DNA from: Rubrivivax gelatinosus
Lineage (GTDB): Bacteria > Pseudomonadota > Gammaproteobacteria > Burkholderiales > Burkholderiaceae_C
DNA length: 46,839 bases
NCBI RefSeq assembly: GCF_016583785.1
Contig: NZ_NRRU01000037.1
Coordinates: 1-46,839 of the forward strand
Reading direction: 5' to 3'
Shown here: one piece after another, positions 8,145-15,626 of the stretch
Layout: every line of letters begins with the position of its first letter
Numbering within the stretch: the first letter of the stretch is position 1
The notes under the pieces: generated by a model
Database searches by the model: none
What the model saw: the letters and a program-made list of their open reading frames with translations, nothing else
What the model was told of the DNA's origin: nothing
Made by a program: the position numbers and the translations under genes

Positions 8145-8207
8145 GCCTTCAAGACTTGTCAGGGGCTCATTGCCTCCAGGAGGAACCGGCCGCCAGGCCG
8201 GAGAGTG
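8141..8207 (+). repeat. Stop-codon-associated dispersed repeat, copy 1 (inside pqqC/pqqD junction)
   Basis: This stretch aligns with two copies at 42782-42921 on the other strand (same orientation relative to gene direction). Shared words include GACTTGTC, GGGGCTCATT and ACCGGCCGCCAGGCCG; my hand alignment gives roughly 80% identity over 66 bases. The palindromic core reads CCTCC-A-GGAGG here and CCGCC-T-GGCGG there, with a paired T/A for G/C change. The copy begins at the pqqC stop codon and includes a perfect AGGAGG at 8178-8183. Confidence 0.85.
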
Positions 8208-8485
8208 CGGCCGCGACGCTGGAAACCCGGCCGCGCCTGGCGCGGGGTTTCCGTTTCCAGTGGGAGCCGGCGCAGGACTGCCACGTGCTGCTCTACCCCG
8301 AGGGCATGGTCAAGCTCAACCCGAGCGCCGGCGCCATCCTCGAATGCTGCGACGGCGAACGCCGCATCGCCGAGATCGTCGCCGCGCTGCAGGCACGTTT
8401 CGCCGCGGAGGACATCGCCGGCGACGTGCTCGCCTTCGTCGCGATGGCCGGCGAACGGCGCTGGCTGGCCTGGGACCCGGCATGA
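8141..8485 (+). CDS. pqqD: PqqD, peptide chaperone, with a repeat-derived N-terminal extension
   Basis: 114 residues from the ATG at 8141 that overlaps the pqqC stop; typical PqqD is about 90. The conserved part begins around residue 30 ([16 protein letters not shown]) and runs through [21 protein letters not shown], the peptide-binding winged-helix-like fold that delivers PqqA to PqqE. The first roughly 22 residues ([12 protein letters not shown]...) correspond to a dispersed DNA repeat also found beside gph. No ATG or GTG lies in frame between the repeat and the conserved domain, so either the repeat is translated or a TTG (8156) or CTG (8219) is used. Its stop overlaps the pqqE start (ATGA). 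Confidence 0.93.
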   Translation: MSLQDLSGAHCLQEEPAARPESAAATLETRPRLARGFRFQWEPAQDCHVLLYPEGMVKLNPSAGAILECCDGERRIAEIVAALQARFAAEDIAGDVLAFVAMAGERRWLAWDPA

Positions 8486-9594
8486 CGCCGCCGCGCCCCG
8501 GGCCGCCGCTGTGGCTGCTGGCCGAGATCACCTACCGCTGCCCGCTGCACTGCGTGTTCTGCTACAACCCGGTCGACTACGCGGCTCGGCCCGACGAACT
8601 CTCGACCGCCGACTGGCTGCGTGTGCTGCGCGAAGGCCGCGCGCTCGGCGCCGTGCAGTGCGGCTTCTCCGGCGGCGAGCCGCTGCTGCGCGAAGATCTG
8701 GAAGAACTGGTCGCCGAAGCCCACCGCCTGGGCTACTACACCAACCTGCTGACCTCGGGCGTCGGCCTGACGCCCGAACGCGCTGCGGCGCTGAAGGCCG
8801 CCGGGCTGGACCATGTGCAGCTGTCGTTCCAGGACTCGACCCGCGAGAGCAACGACTTCCTCTCGCACACCAGGACCTTCGACTTGAAGCGCCGCGTCGC
8901 CGAGACCATCCGCGCCAACGGCTGGCCGATGGTGATGAACGTCGTGCTGCACCGGCTGAACATAGCCCACGTCGACCGCATCATCGAGATGGCGCACGAG
9001 CTCGGCGCCGAGTACGTCGAGCTGGCGAACACGCAGTACTACTCCTGGGCCTTCGTCAACCGGGCGCAGCTGCTGCCGACACGCGAGCAGCTGCGCCGGG
9101 CAGAGGCCGTGACCGACGCCTGGCGCGCGAAGCTGGGCGACTCGATGCGGCTCTTCTTCGTCGCACCCGACTACCACGAGGGCCGGGCCAAGAAGTGCGT
9201 CAACGGCTGGGGCAGCATGTTCCTGACCGTCACGCCCGAAGGCCTGGCGCTGCCCTGCCACACCGCACGCATGCTGCCGGGGCTGGCCTTCCCGAACGTG
9301 CGCGAGATGTCACTGGCTTCGGCCTGGTACGAGTCCGAAGGTTTCAACCGCTACCGCGGCACGGCCTGGATGAAGGAGCCCTGCGCGAGCTGCGAACACC
9401 AGGCCGAAGACCTGGGCGGCTGCCGCTGCCAGGCCTGGCTGATCGCGCAGGACGCCGAAGCCGCCGACCCGGTGTGCCGCAAGAGCCCGCATCACGAGCG
9501 AGTGCTCGCGGCGGTGGCGCAGGCCGAGGCCGGGGTTGTCGAACAGCCGCTGGTGTTCCGCGGCCCGGCCGAGTCGCGCCGGCTGGCGGGCTGA
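8482..9594 (+). CDS. pqqE: PqqE, radical SAM/SPASM PqqA peptide cyclase
   Basis: 370 residues. The radical SAM cluster motif CxxxCxxC is present as CPLHCVFC (Cys20, Cys24, Cys27), followed by GGEPLL (64-69) for SAM binding. The C-terminal SPASM region has the expected cysteines (LPCH, PCASC, GGCRC, DPVC) for the auxiliary iron-sulfur clusters. It forms the carbon-carbon bond between Glu and Tyr of PqqA, with PqqD as chaperone. It is the last gene of the pqqABCDE unit; no pqqF peptidase or pqqG is seen in the window, so PqqA trimming must be done by a protein encoded elsewhere. Transcription probably ends in the hairpin array at 9602. Confidence 0.97.
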   Translation: MTPPRPGPPLWLLAEITYRCPLHCVFCYNPVDYAARPDELSTADWLRVLREGRALGAVQCGFSGGEPLLREDLEELVAEAHRLGYYTNLLTSGVGLTPERAAALKAAGLDHVQLSFQDSTRESNDFLSHTRTFDLKRRVAETIRANGWPMVMNVVLHRLNIAHVDRIIEMAHELGAEYVELANTQYYSWAFVNRAQLLPTREQLRRAEAVTDAWRAKLGDSMRLFFVAPDYHEGRAKKCVNGWGSMFLTVTPEGLALPCHTARMLPGLAFPNVREMSLASAWYESEGFNRYRGTAWMKEPCASCEHQAEDLGGCRCQAWLIAQDAEAADPVCRKSPHHERVLAAVAQAEAGVVEQPLVFRGPAESRRLAG

Positions 9595-9601
9595 ACCTGC
9601 T

Positions 9602-9805
9602 CCCTCTCCCGCTTGCGGGAGAGGGCTGGGGTGAGGGTGGCGGCCCGCGACGAGCCCTCACCCCGACCCTCTCCCGCTACACGGGAGAGGGAGCCCACCG
9701 CCAGCTGCTGTTCCTCCCTCTCCCGCTCGCGGGAGAGGGCTGGGGTGAGGGTGGTGGCACGCGAACAGCCCTCACCCCGCCCCTCTCCCGCTGCGCGGGA
9801 GAGGG
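9602..9805. repeat. Two 90-bp REP-like inverted-repeat units (four hairpins), probable bidirectional terminator
   Basis: Four near-identical hairpins built from CCCTCTCCCG and CGGGAGAGGG lie at 9602-9625, 9667-9691, 9716-9739 and 9781-9805. Each 90-bp unit also pairs GGGGTGAGGG with CCCTCACCCC, so every unit is itself a long imperfect palindrome; the two units repeat with a 114-bp period. They fill the space between convergent pqqE and the cytochrome gene. This is a familiar class of dispersed proteobacterial repeat and most likely acts as a bidirectional terminator or mRNA stabiliser. Confidence 0.88.
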
Positions 9806-9827
9806 AGACCACCGCCGCCGCCGCCGG

Positions 9828-10523
9828 TCACTTCGACATCACATACGCCGCCAGCGCCTTCATCTGCGCGTCGCTCAGCGCCAGCGCTTCCGACTTCATC
9901 ACGTTGCCGTGGCGCCGCAGCGGCGTCTTGAAGGCCTGCAGCTGGCGAAACACGTAGTCGGCGTGCAGGCCGGCCAGCCGCGGCGCGGCGCCCTCGCCCT
10001 GGGCGTTGCCGCCGTGGCAACTGGTGCAGGCGCGCACCGTGTGGTCGCCGATGCCCTGCTCGAAGATCAGCTTGCCCTCGGCCTCCAGCTTGGCATTGCG
10101 CGACTTGCCCGGCAGCGGCGTCTGCGCCGCGTAGTAGTCGGCCAGGCCCTCGATCTGCTCGTCGGTGAGCAGCGCCGAGATGCCCCACATATAGGCCTGG
10201 ATGTCGGTCTCGGCGCGCGCCTGGTCGCGGAAGTCCTTCATCTGCCGGATCATGTAGTCACGAGTCTGGCCAGCCAGCGCCGGATAAGCCTTGTGCGTGC
10301 TGCGGCCGAAGTCGCCGTGGCAGGACGCGCAGACGTGCACCGCACGCTGCACCGCCGGCAGTTCGGCCTTCGAACCGTTGGCCGGCGCCTGCGCCCAGGC
10401 CGCCGACGCCAGCGACAGCAGCGCCGCCCAGCCGGCCGCACGCAGGCGCGGGCGCACCCGCATCGGCCTGGCGGGCTGCTCCCGGACGGTGGCTTGCAGT
10501 TCGTTCGCTGTCTCGCTTCGCAT
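9828..10523 (-). CDS. Periplasmic diheme cytochrome c (c4/c5-like)
   Basis: 231 residues from the ATG at 10523, which has AAGGG upstream. A second Met (residue 21, base 10463) directly precedes a standard signal sequence ending at AWAQA, so the mature protein is the same either way. Two heme-attachment sites are visible: CASCH (about 65-69) and CTSCH (about 165-169), each within a cytochrome c domain of about 90 residues, giving the bilobed c4 pattern. Distal Met ligands are plausible (MWG; NVMKSEA). It is the last gene of the quinoprotein cluster and probably carries electrons from XoxG or another dehydrogenase toward the terminal oxidase. Confidence 0.9.
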   Translation of the reverse strand: MRSETANELQATVREQPARPMRVRPRLRAAGWAALLSLASAAWAQAPANGSKAELPAVQRAVHVCASCHGDFGRSTHKAYPALAGQTRDYMIRQMKDFRDQARAETDIQAYMWGISALLTDEQIEGLADYYAAQTPLPGKSRNAKLEAEGKLIFEQGIGDHTVRACTSCHGGNAQGEGAAPRLAGLHADYVFRQLQAFKTPLRRHGNVMKSEALALSDAQMKALAAYVMSK

Positions 10524-10563
10524 GGTTGTGACCCTTGTTGAATCGGCGGCGCCCCTCGGCGCC

Positions 10564-11088
10564 CTACTGTTCGAGCCGCAGGATCTCCAGCTGCTCGGAT
10601 ACGGTTTCGAAGGTGCCGGCGCCCGCGGGCATCGGCATCAGCGGCCGCGCCTGGCCGTCGAGCAGCCAGACGCTGGGATAGACGAGCTGGCGTGCACGTT
10701 CGTCGCCGAGCGCACGCTGGAACTCGGGATACGGCAGCGCGCGCTCGCCGCTCTGCAGCCACAGCCGCGTGGTGCCCAGCGCCAGGCTGCTGCGCAGGTC
10801 GACGATGAGCCAGCCCAGCCGCGTGAACTCGGGCGCGAGTTCGGCCGCGTGCTGTTCGAGGAAACGTTCGTAGCGCTTGCAGAACACGCAGTCGTGGGCG
10901 CCGAGATAGACGTAGAGCCTGCGGCCTTCGCGGCGCGCCCGCTCCAGCGCCGGGCGCAGGTCGAACACCGGGTGGCCATCGACCTGCTGCGGCTGCAGCA
11001 CCAGCGGCGCGTAGGCGGCAGGCACGCCGGCCCAGGCAGGCGCGCTCGCCAGCAGCGCGGCGGCCAGGATCAGCAGGCGCCGCTTCAT
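10564..11088 (-). CDS. Exported thioredoxin-fold protein of the quinoprotein cluster
   Basis: 174 residues from the ATG at 11088, which overlaps the stop of the SoxYZ-like gene (ATGA). A signal sequence (about 1-20, ending APAWA) directs it to the periplasm. The CxxC motif DCVFCKRYERF (Cys67, Cys70) lies after a short strand, as in SoxW/DsbD-type thioredoxins, and a cis-Pro-like segment (YPSVWLLD) appears about residue 145. It probably keeps the carrier cysteines of the neighbouring SoxYZ-like proteins reduced or exchanges disulfides with them. In the sox system the thioredoxin SoxW stands beside SoxYZ, so the arrangement here mirrors that. The actual partner is inferred. Confidence 0.82.
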   Translation of the reverse strand: MKRRLLILAAALLASAPAWAGVPAAYAPLVLQPQQVDGHPVFDLRPALERARREGRRLYVYLGAHDCVFCKRYERFLEQHAAELAPEFTRLGWLIVDLRSSLALGTTRLWLQSGERALPYPEFQRALGDERARQLVYPSVWLLDGQARPLMPMPAGAGTFETVSEQLEILRLEQ

Positions 11089-11918
11089 GCCTGCGGCTCC
11101 ACGGCCAGCCGGCCGCTGAAACGGGCGTCCTGCGAGTCCTGGGCCTCGGCGCGCAGTTCGCCCGGGCCCTGCGGCACGAAACGGAAACGCCAGCTCGGGT
11201 TCTCGCTGATCGAAAAATCGAGCTCGGCGTCGAACAGCGGCCGGCCGGCGTAGCTGACGGCCAGCGTCCTGACGAAACGCGCCGGGATGTAGAACATCGT
11301 GCGCTGGTCGAGTTCGAAGCCGGTGTCGTTGGGGTGCAGCACCGTGACCTCGGCGGCGCCGGCGACGCCGACACGCGCCGGCTCGAGCAGGCGCACGAGC
11401 GTGCTGCCGATGTGTTCGGGCGCGTCGCGGTTGGGCGGCGCCGAGCAGCCGCCGCTGGTCTTCACGTAGCGCGAGTCGGTGTGCAGCGTGCCGTCGGAGA
11501 GTTCGGCGACGACACGCACGTGGCTGTACTGGTCGACACGCAGCCGGGTCTCGAACTCGGGCCAGCCGATCTCGGGCGTGAGCTCCAGCACCGCGGCCAG
11601 CGGCGAGGGGTTGTGGTCGACGACCAGCGTCAGCCGCTTCATCCAGAGCTGCGGCGTCTGCGCCAGCGCCGGCACGATCTTCACCGGCACCGAGGCGCCG
11701 TAGGCGGCACGGCGCGGCGCCTCCAGCCGCACCGCGGCGCCGGTGAGCAGCGGCCGCGTGCCGAAGAGCTGAGCGCGCAGCCGCTCCCAGGCCTCGGACG
11801 AGTCGCCGTCTTCGGCCTGCGGCAGGCCGCCGGGTGCGGCGCGCAGCGCCGGCACAGCGGCGGCCAGCGCCAGCGCGGCGACCGCGCGCAAACCGTCGCG
11901 CCGCGCCGCGGCCGTCAC
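11085..11918 (-). CDS. Quinoprotein dehydrogenase-associated SoxYZ-like carrier (copy A)
   Basis: 277 residues from a GTG at 11918, with GGAGG seven bases upstream and a GTGA overlap with the preceding metallohydrolase gene. A signal sequence (about 1-27) is followed by a SoxY-like domain (about 40-160) ending in TSGGCSAPP (Cys158), then a SoxZ-like domain with HPNDTGFELDQRT and FSISENPSWRF. In sulfur oxidation SoxY carries substrate on the Cys of a GGCGG tail; here the Cys lies in a loop between the fused halves. Families of this type occur only beside PQQ dehydrogenase genes. The cargo is unknown; a sulfur-bound intermediate or a redox role is possible. Paralogue of the protein at 14411-15247. 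Confidence 0.85.
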   Translation of the reverse strand: MTAAARRDGLRAVAALALAAAVPALRAAPGGLPQAEDGDSSEAWERLRAQLFGTRPLLTGAAVRLEAPRRAAYGASVPVKIVPALAQTPQLWMKRLTLVVDHNPSPLAAVLELTPEIGWPEFETRLRVDQYSHVRVVAELSDGTLHTDSRYVKTSGGCSAPPNRDAPEHIGSTLVRLLEPARVGVAGAAEVTVLHPNDTGFELDQRTMFYIPARFVRTLAVSYAGRPLFDAELDFSISENPSWRFRFVPQGPGELRAEAQDSQDARFSGRLAVEPQA

Positions 11919-12886
11919 GGGCGAGCCTCCGCCGGCAGCCCCAGCAGCAGCGCCCGTTCGGCACGCAGGAAGGCGATCGAGGCGTTGCGCCGGTGCACGG
12001 TCTCGTACTGGTCCCAGGCGGCATAGGCCGGCAGCGCGGCCGCATCGGGCACGTCGATCAGCGAGGCACCGTCGGCCACCAGCGTGTGCGCACGCTCGTC
12101 CAGCGCCTTCAGGTAGGCCGCCGTCGCCGCGATCTGCTCGGCCGGGCCGGCCGGCCCGTGCGCCGGCACGACGCTGCGCGGCGCGAGCGCAGCCAGCGCC
12201 GCCAGCGCGCGCTGCCAGCCCGGCAGGTCGGCGTCGGCGATGTCGGGCACACGCCGGTTCTCGACCAGCCCGCCGGCGAACAGCACCCGGTTCGCCGGAT
12301 CCCAGAGCGCGACATCGCCCGGGCCGCTGCTGTGGCCGTAGTGCAGCAGCTCCAGCCGCCGGCCGGTCTCTTCGAGCGCCAGCGCACCGCTGAACTCGCG
12401 CTGCGGCCGGACCACCGCCGAGCCCGCCATCGCCGCGTCGCCCAGCGTGCGGCGCAGCTGCTCGAGGCAGGTGTCGCAGCGCGAGACCATCAGCCGCGCC
12501 GCCTGGGCATGCATCGCCACCGGCACCCCGGCTTCGCGGAAGGCGCTGGCACCGAACAGGAACTCGGGCCGCACATGGGTGACCAGCGCCAGCTTCAGCG
12601 GCCGGTCGGTGGTCGCGCGGATCGCGGCGATCAGCGCCCGGCCGTGAAGGTACGAGGTGCCGGTGTCGATCGCGACCACACCCTCGGGACCGACGACGAA
12701 GCCGCTGTTGCCGATGCGCCCGCCGTTCGCCGGCTCGGCCGCGCCGCCCGCGCCCGGCATCCAGTAGACGCCGTCGGCCAGCGCCAGCGGCGCCGCCGCC
12801 GCGGCCGCCGGGGACGCACAGGCGGCCAGCGCCGCGGGTGCGAACACGAAGGCGGCGAGCAGCGTCTGGCATAGCCGGCGGTCCAT
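11915..12886 (-). CDS. Quinoprotein-associated metallo-beta-lactamase-fold protein with altered metal motif
   Basis: 323 residues with a lipoprotein-like or Sec signal (ALAAC near residue 22). The MBL fold is supported by GGRIGNSGFVVGPEGVVAIDTG (split here as strands about 55-76), a late HSSGPGDVALW (His185, Asp191) and PAHGPAG (His243). The usual HxHxDH zinc motif is replaced by HVRPEF (104-109), keeping only the first His. It resembles the SoxH-related 'quinoprotein relay system zinc metallohydrolase' families known from PQQ dehydrogenase loci. It is coupled to the SoxYZ-like carrier, which suggests it acts on a carrier-bound group. Whether it still binds two metals is doubtful. Confidence 0.82.
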   Translation of the reverse strand: MDRRLCQTLLAAFVFAPAALAACASPAAAAAAPLALADGVYWMPGAGGAAEPANGGRIGNSGFVVGPEGVVAIDTGTSYLHGRALIAAIRATTDRPLKLALVTHVRPEFLFGASAFREAGVPVAMHAQAARLMVSRCDTCLEQLRRTLGDAAMAGSAVVRPQREFSGALALEETGRRLELLHYGHSSGPGDVALWDPANRVLFAGGLVENRRVPDIADADLPGWQRALAALAALAPRSVVPAHGPAGPAEQIAATAAYLKALDERAHTLVADGASLIDVPDAAALPAYAAWDQYETVHRRNASIAFLRAERALLLGLPAEARP

Positions 12887-12893
12887 GCGGCTT

Positions 12894-13421
12894 TCAGCGC
12901 GCCTCGGCGAGCTGCTTCAGGTTGGCCAGGCCCGACTGGTAGACACCGGTGACGGCGCGCAGCGCAGCCTCGTCGTTCTGCTCCGGCGGCGGGTCGTTGT
13001 TCGGGTAGCCGCGGTAGAAGGCGCCGCGCCACTCGACGACGCTGCCGGCGCCTTCGGCGCGCACGCTGATCGTCGAGGTGTAGTTGGTCACCGGCAGCGC
13101 GCCGCCGTCCTTGGCGCGGTAGCTGTAGCTCATCTTCTCGTCGTCCCAGCGCTCCAGGCGCTCGCTCAGGCGGGCGCCGTTCTTCAGCACCAGCTCGCGC
13201 ACCGAGCCGACTTCGTTGCCCTGGCTGGCCGGGCTTTCGGCGACTGCCGGGTGCCAGTCCTTGAGCGCGTCGAAGTTGCGGATGCGCGCCCAGACGGCCG
13301 TCGGCGGCGCCGCGATCGTGATCTGCTCGGTGACCTTCTGGCGTGTCGGCCCGTGGGCGGCGGCGGTGCCGGCGGCGACGGCCAGCACGGCGGCGATGAC
13401 GACGGTTCTGCGGGCGGGCAT
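12894..13421 (-). CDS. Exported SRPBCC-fold protein of the xox cluster
   Basis: 175 residues with a signal sequence (about 1-23, ending AAAHG). The body shows the START/polyketide-cyclase-like SRPBCC pattern: an N-terminal strand (QKVTEQITIAAPPTAVWARI), a DWHPAV loop, GSVRELVLKNGARLSERLE and a long C-terminal helix (ALRAVTGVYQSGLANLKQL). These proteins form a hydrophobic cavity for small molecules. A periplasmic member is unusual, and such genes recur beside xoxF in other bacteria, so it may bind PQQ, the alcohol substrate or an aldehyde product; this is inference. AGGAG lies 10 bases before the ATG. It is 7 bp upstream of the metallohydrolase gene in the same operon. Confidence 0.8.
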   Translation of the reverse strand: MPARRTVVIAAVLAVAAGTAAAHGPTRQKVTEQITIAAPPTAVWARIRNFDALKDWHPAVAESPASQGNEVGSVRELVLKNGARLSERLERWDDEKMSYSYRAKDGGALPVTNYTSTISVRAEGAGSVVEWRGAFYRGYPNNDPPPEQNDEAALRAVTGVYQSGLANLKQLAEAR

Positions 13422-13442
13422 CGGCTGCGTTCTCCTCGTGGA

Positions 13443-14414
13443 TCAGGGGGTGGTGGGGGCGCCGATGAAGGCGCCGAAGCCGCGGCTGTTGCGGCCGGTG
13501 GTGATGCGGCTGCGTTCGGCGCCGCTCTCGGCGTCGAGCACGCTGACCGCGTCGTCCATCCAGTTGACGACGTAGACCCGGTCGCCCCAGGCGGCAACGC
13601 CCTCGGGGTAGCCGAAGCCGGGCAGCGTGCGGCGCAGCGCCAGCGTCTGCGCGTCGAGCACGCTGACGCTGTCGTCGTGCTGGTTGCTGACGTAGAGCAG
13701 CCGGCCGCCGGCGGCCAGCGCCGCGCCGTAGGGCGCGCGGCCGACGGCGGCGGTGGCGACGACGGCGCGGCGCCCGGTGTCGAGCACCGAGACGTCGTCG
13801 CTCAGCACGTTGAGCACGTACAGGCGCTGGCGCGGCGCGTCTAGCAGCAGCGCGAACGGGTGGTGGCCGACTGCCACCCGGGCCTCGACCGTGCCGCGCT
13901 CCAGGTCGACGAGCGCGACCGTGTCGTCGTCGCGTTCGGCGACCCAGGCGCTGCGGCCGTCGGCGCGCACCGCGACACCGGCCGGCGCGCGGCCGACCGC
14001 GATGCTGCGCGGCACGTCCTGCAGCCGCGTCGTGTCCCAGACCAGCAGCCGGTCGGCGTACCAGTCGGCGGCGACGAGGCGGCTGCCGTCGGCCGAGGCG
14101 TCCAGCCCCACCGGCCCGCTGCCGGCGGCGAGTGTGGCGACGACGGCGCGGGTGCGCATGTCGATCACCGAGATCGTGCGGCTGTCGGGGTTGGAAACGT
14201 AGACCCGGCCGCTGGCACCGACCGCGGCCACACCCGCCGGCGAACGCCCGACCGGCACGGTGGCGACGACGCGGTCGCCGTCGAGGTCGATCACCGAGAC
14301 GTCGTGGCTGCCCTGGTTGGTGATCCAGGCGTAGGGCGCGGCCTGGGCGGCAGCGGCGAGCCCGAGCGCGGCGCACGCGGCGCCGGCGCCGGCCCGCAGC
14401 CGGCGCGCCGTCAT
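13443..14414 (-). CDS. YncE-like beta-propeller protein (copy A)
   Basis: 323 residues with a signal peptide (about 1-25, ending AAQAA). About seven repeats of the form V.V.D......A.V.VG..P.G.A...DG...YV.N......V form a YVTN-type beta-propeller. The ATG at 14414 overlaps the stop of SoxYZ-like copy B. Proteins of this class recur in PQQ-dependent catabolism loci, where they are thought to be periplasmic scaffolds or binders, but no reaction is known. It is a distant paralogue of the propeller at 20025-20990 on the other side of xoxF. Confidence 0.85.
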   Translation of the reverse strand: MTARRLRAGAGAACAALGLAAAAQAAPYAWITNQGSHDVSVIDLDGDRVVATVPVGRSPAGVAAVGASGRVYVSNPDSRTISVIDMRTRAVVATLAAGSGPVGLDASADGSRLVAADWYADRLLVWDTTRLQDVPRSIAVGRAPAGVAVRADGRSAWVAERDDDTVALVDLERGTVEARVAVGHHPFALLLDAPRQRLYVLNVLSDDVSVLDTGRRAVVATAAVGRAPYGAALAAGGRLLYVSNQHDDSVSVLDAQTLALRRTLPGFGYPEGVAAWGDRVYVVNWMDDAVSVLDAESGAERSRITTGRNSRGFGAFIGAPTTP

Positions 14415-15247
14415 TCGCGCACCGGCGTCAGCACGCCGGCGAAACGCAGGCCCTGGGTGTCGCTCGCCTCGACCTCGAGACGCGCGTCACCCCGGGGCAG
14501 GAAGGCGAAGCGGAACCACGGGTTCTCGCTGATCGAGAAGTCCAGGTCGGCGGCGAAGACCAGGCGCCCGGCGTGGCGCACCTCGAGCTGGCGCAGGAAG
14601 TGCGCCGGCGTCACCTGGCGCGTCAGCTGGTCCATCGCCAGCCCGGTGTGGTTGGGGTGGCTGATCTGCAGCCGGGCCAGCACCGGCTGCGCCGCGGCCG
14701 GGTCGCCGCTGACGCGCAGGCGCATCTGGCCGAGCGAGGCCAGCGCCGCGGCGGCGTCGCTGCCGGGTGCGGCCGAACAGCCGCCCGAGGCCTTGACGAA
14801 ACGGGTCGCCATGAAGAGCCGGCCGTCGTCGGTCTCGGCGATGGCGCGCAGATGGCTGTACTGGTCGACCCGCAGCCGGGTCTCGACCTGGGCCCGGCCG
14901 CTGTCGGGCGTGAAGCGGAAGATCGCCGAGACCGGCGACGGATTGGCGTCGACGATCAGGTAGATCGTCGCGACGTAGCCGGCCGCACCCTGCGGCAGCC
15001 GGCTGTGCACCGCCACCGGCACGACGCCGGCGTCGACCGCACGCGATGGCGCCAGCAGCTCCAGCACGTCGGCGCCGGCGGGCGCGATCTCGCGCGTGCC
15101 GAACAGGCTGGCCCGCACCTTCTGCCAGATCGCGCTGGCGGCCGGGTCGGCATCGGGCGCGAACGCACGCACCGGCTCGGCCGCCGACGCCGGAGCGGCG
15201 GCGAACACGAAGGCCGCGGCGGCGAGCGTGCGCGCGAGCCTGTTCAT
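14411..15247 (-). CDS. Quinoprotein dehydrogenase-associated SoxYZ-like carrier (copy B)
   Basis: 278 residues from the ATG at 15247, chosen over an upstream in-frame ATG because it begins a clean signal peptide (about 1-23) and overlaps the stop of the preceding gene. Layout matches copy A: SoxY-like domain with WQKVRASLFGTRE (about 41-53), RLRVDQYSHLRA (about 125-136), the carrier loop KASGGCSAAP (Cys157), and a SoxZ-like domain with HPNHTGLAMDQLT and FSISENPWFRF. The two copies share the motif spacing almost exactly, so they arose by duplication. Having two carriers in one locus suggests two cargoes or a heteromeric complex. Confidence 0.85.
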   Translation of the reverse strand: MNRLARTLAAAAFVFAAAPASAAEPVRAFAPDADPAASAIWQKVRASLFGTREIAPAGADVLELLAPSRAVDAGVVPVAVHSRLPQGAAGYVATIYLIVDANPSPVSAIFRFTPDSGRAQVETRLRVDQYSHLRAIAETDDGRLFMATRFVKASGGCSAAPGSDAAAALASLGQMRLRVSGDPAAAQPVLARLQISHPNHTGLAMDQLTRQVTPAHFLRQLEVRHAGRLVFAADLDFSISENPWFRFAFLPRGDARLEVEASDTQGLRFAGVLTPVRE

Positions 15248-15621
15248 CGGCTGCCGGCTCCCGGCGGCGGACCGATGAAACACGCCTGCTGCACCTTCGG
15301 CTGCAGTTCGCGCCAGCGCGCGACGAGCTTCTTCGCGCCGGCGTTGTCACGCAGTTCGCCGCCGCGTTCGCCGCCGATGGTCATCGCGTTGACGACGGTG
15401 ATCATCTCGATGTAGTCGTCGAGGGGCAGCTCGGCGGCGATGCGGTCGAGCGCGCACGAGCACTTGTTGACCATCTCGTAGAAAGGCCCGGGGTGCTCGC
15501 GCATGCACTGCTGGACGTAGAGCACGCGCTCGACGGTCGGGTAGTCGTGCGACTTCGCCGCGGGCGCGGCGGCGGCACCGGCAGTGGCGCCGGCGAGGAT
15601 CAGGGGCAGGAGCAGCTTCAT
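15244..15621 (-). CDS. Small exported four-cysteine protein of the xox cluster
   Basis: 125 residues; not a family I can name. A signal peptide (about 1-20) precedes a mature domain of about 100 residues with cysteines at 39, 54, 56 and 114, and a helical pattern (ERVLYVQQCMREHPGPFYEMVNK). CxC at 54-56 is notable. The protein could use disulfides for stability or bind a metal or heme-delivery partner. Position in the operon, with ATGA overlap to SoxYZ-like copy B and 5 bp from the gene before, ties it to the same periplasmic process. No function is assigned. Confidence 0.75.
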   Translation of the reverse strand: MKLLLPLILAGATAGAAAAPAAKSHDYPTVERVLYVQQCMREHPGPFYEMVNKCSCALDRIAAELPLDDYIEMITVVNAMTIGGERGGELRDNAGAKKLVARWRELQPKVQQACFIGPPPGAGSR

Positions 15622-15626
15622 GGCGG

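Noticed and set aside
9597..9805. CRISPR array
   Set aside because: Repeat units are palindromic with unequal spacing and alternate inverted arms; there are only two units and no cas genes.
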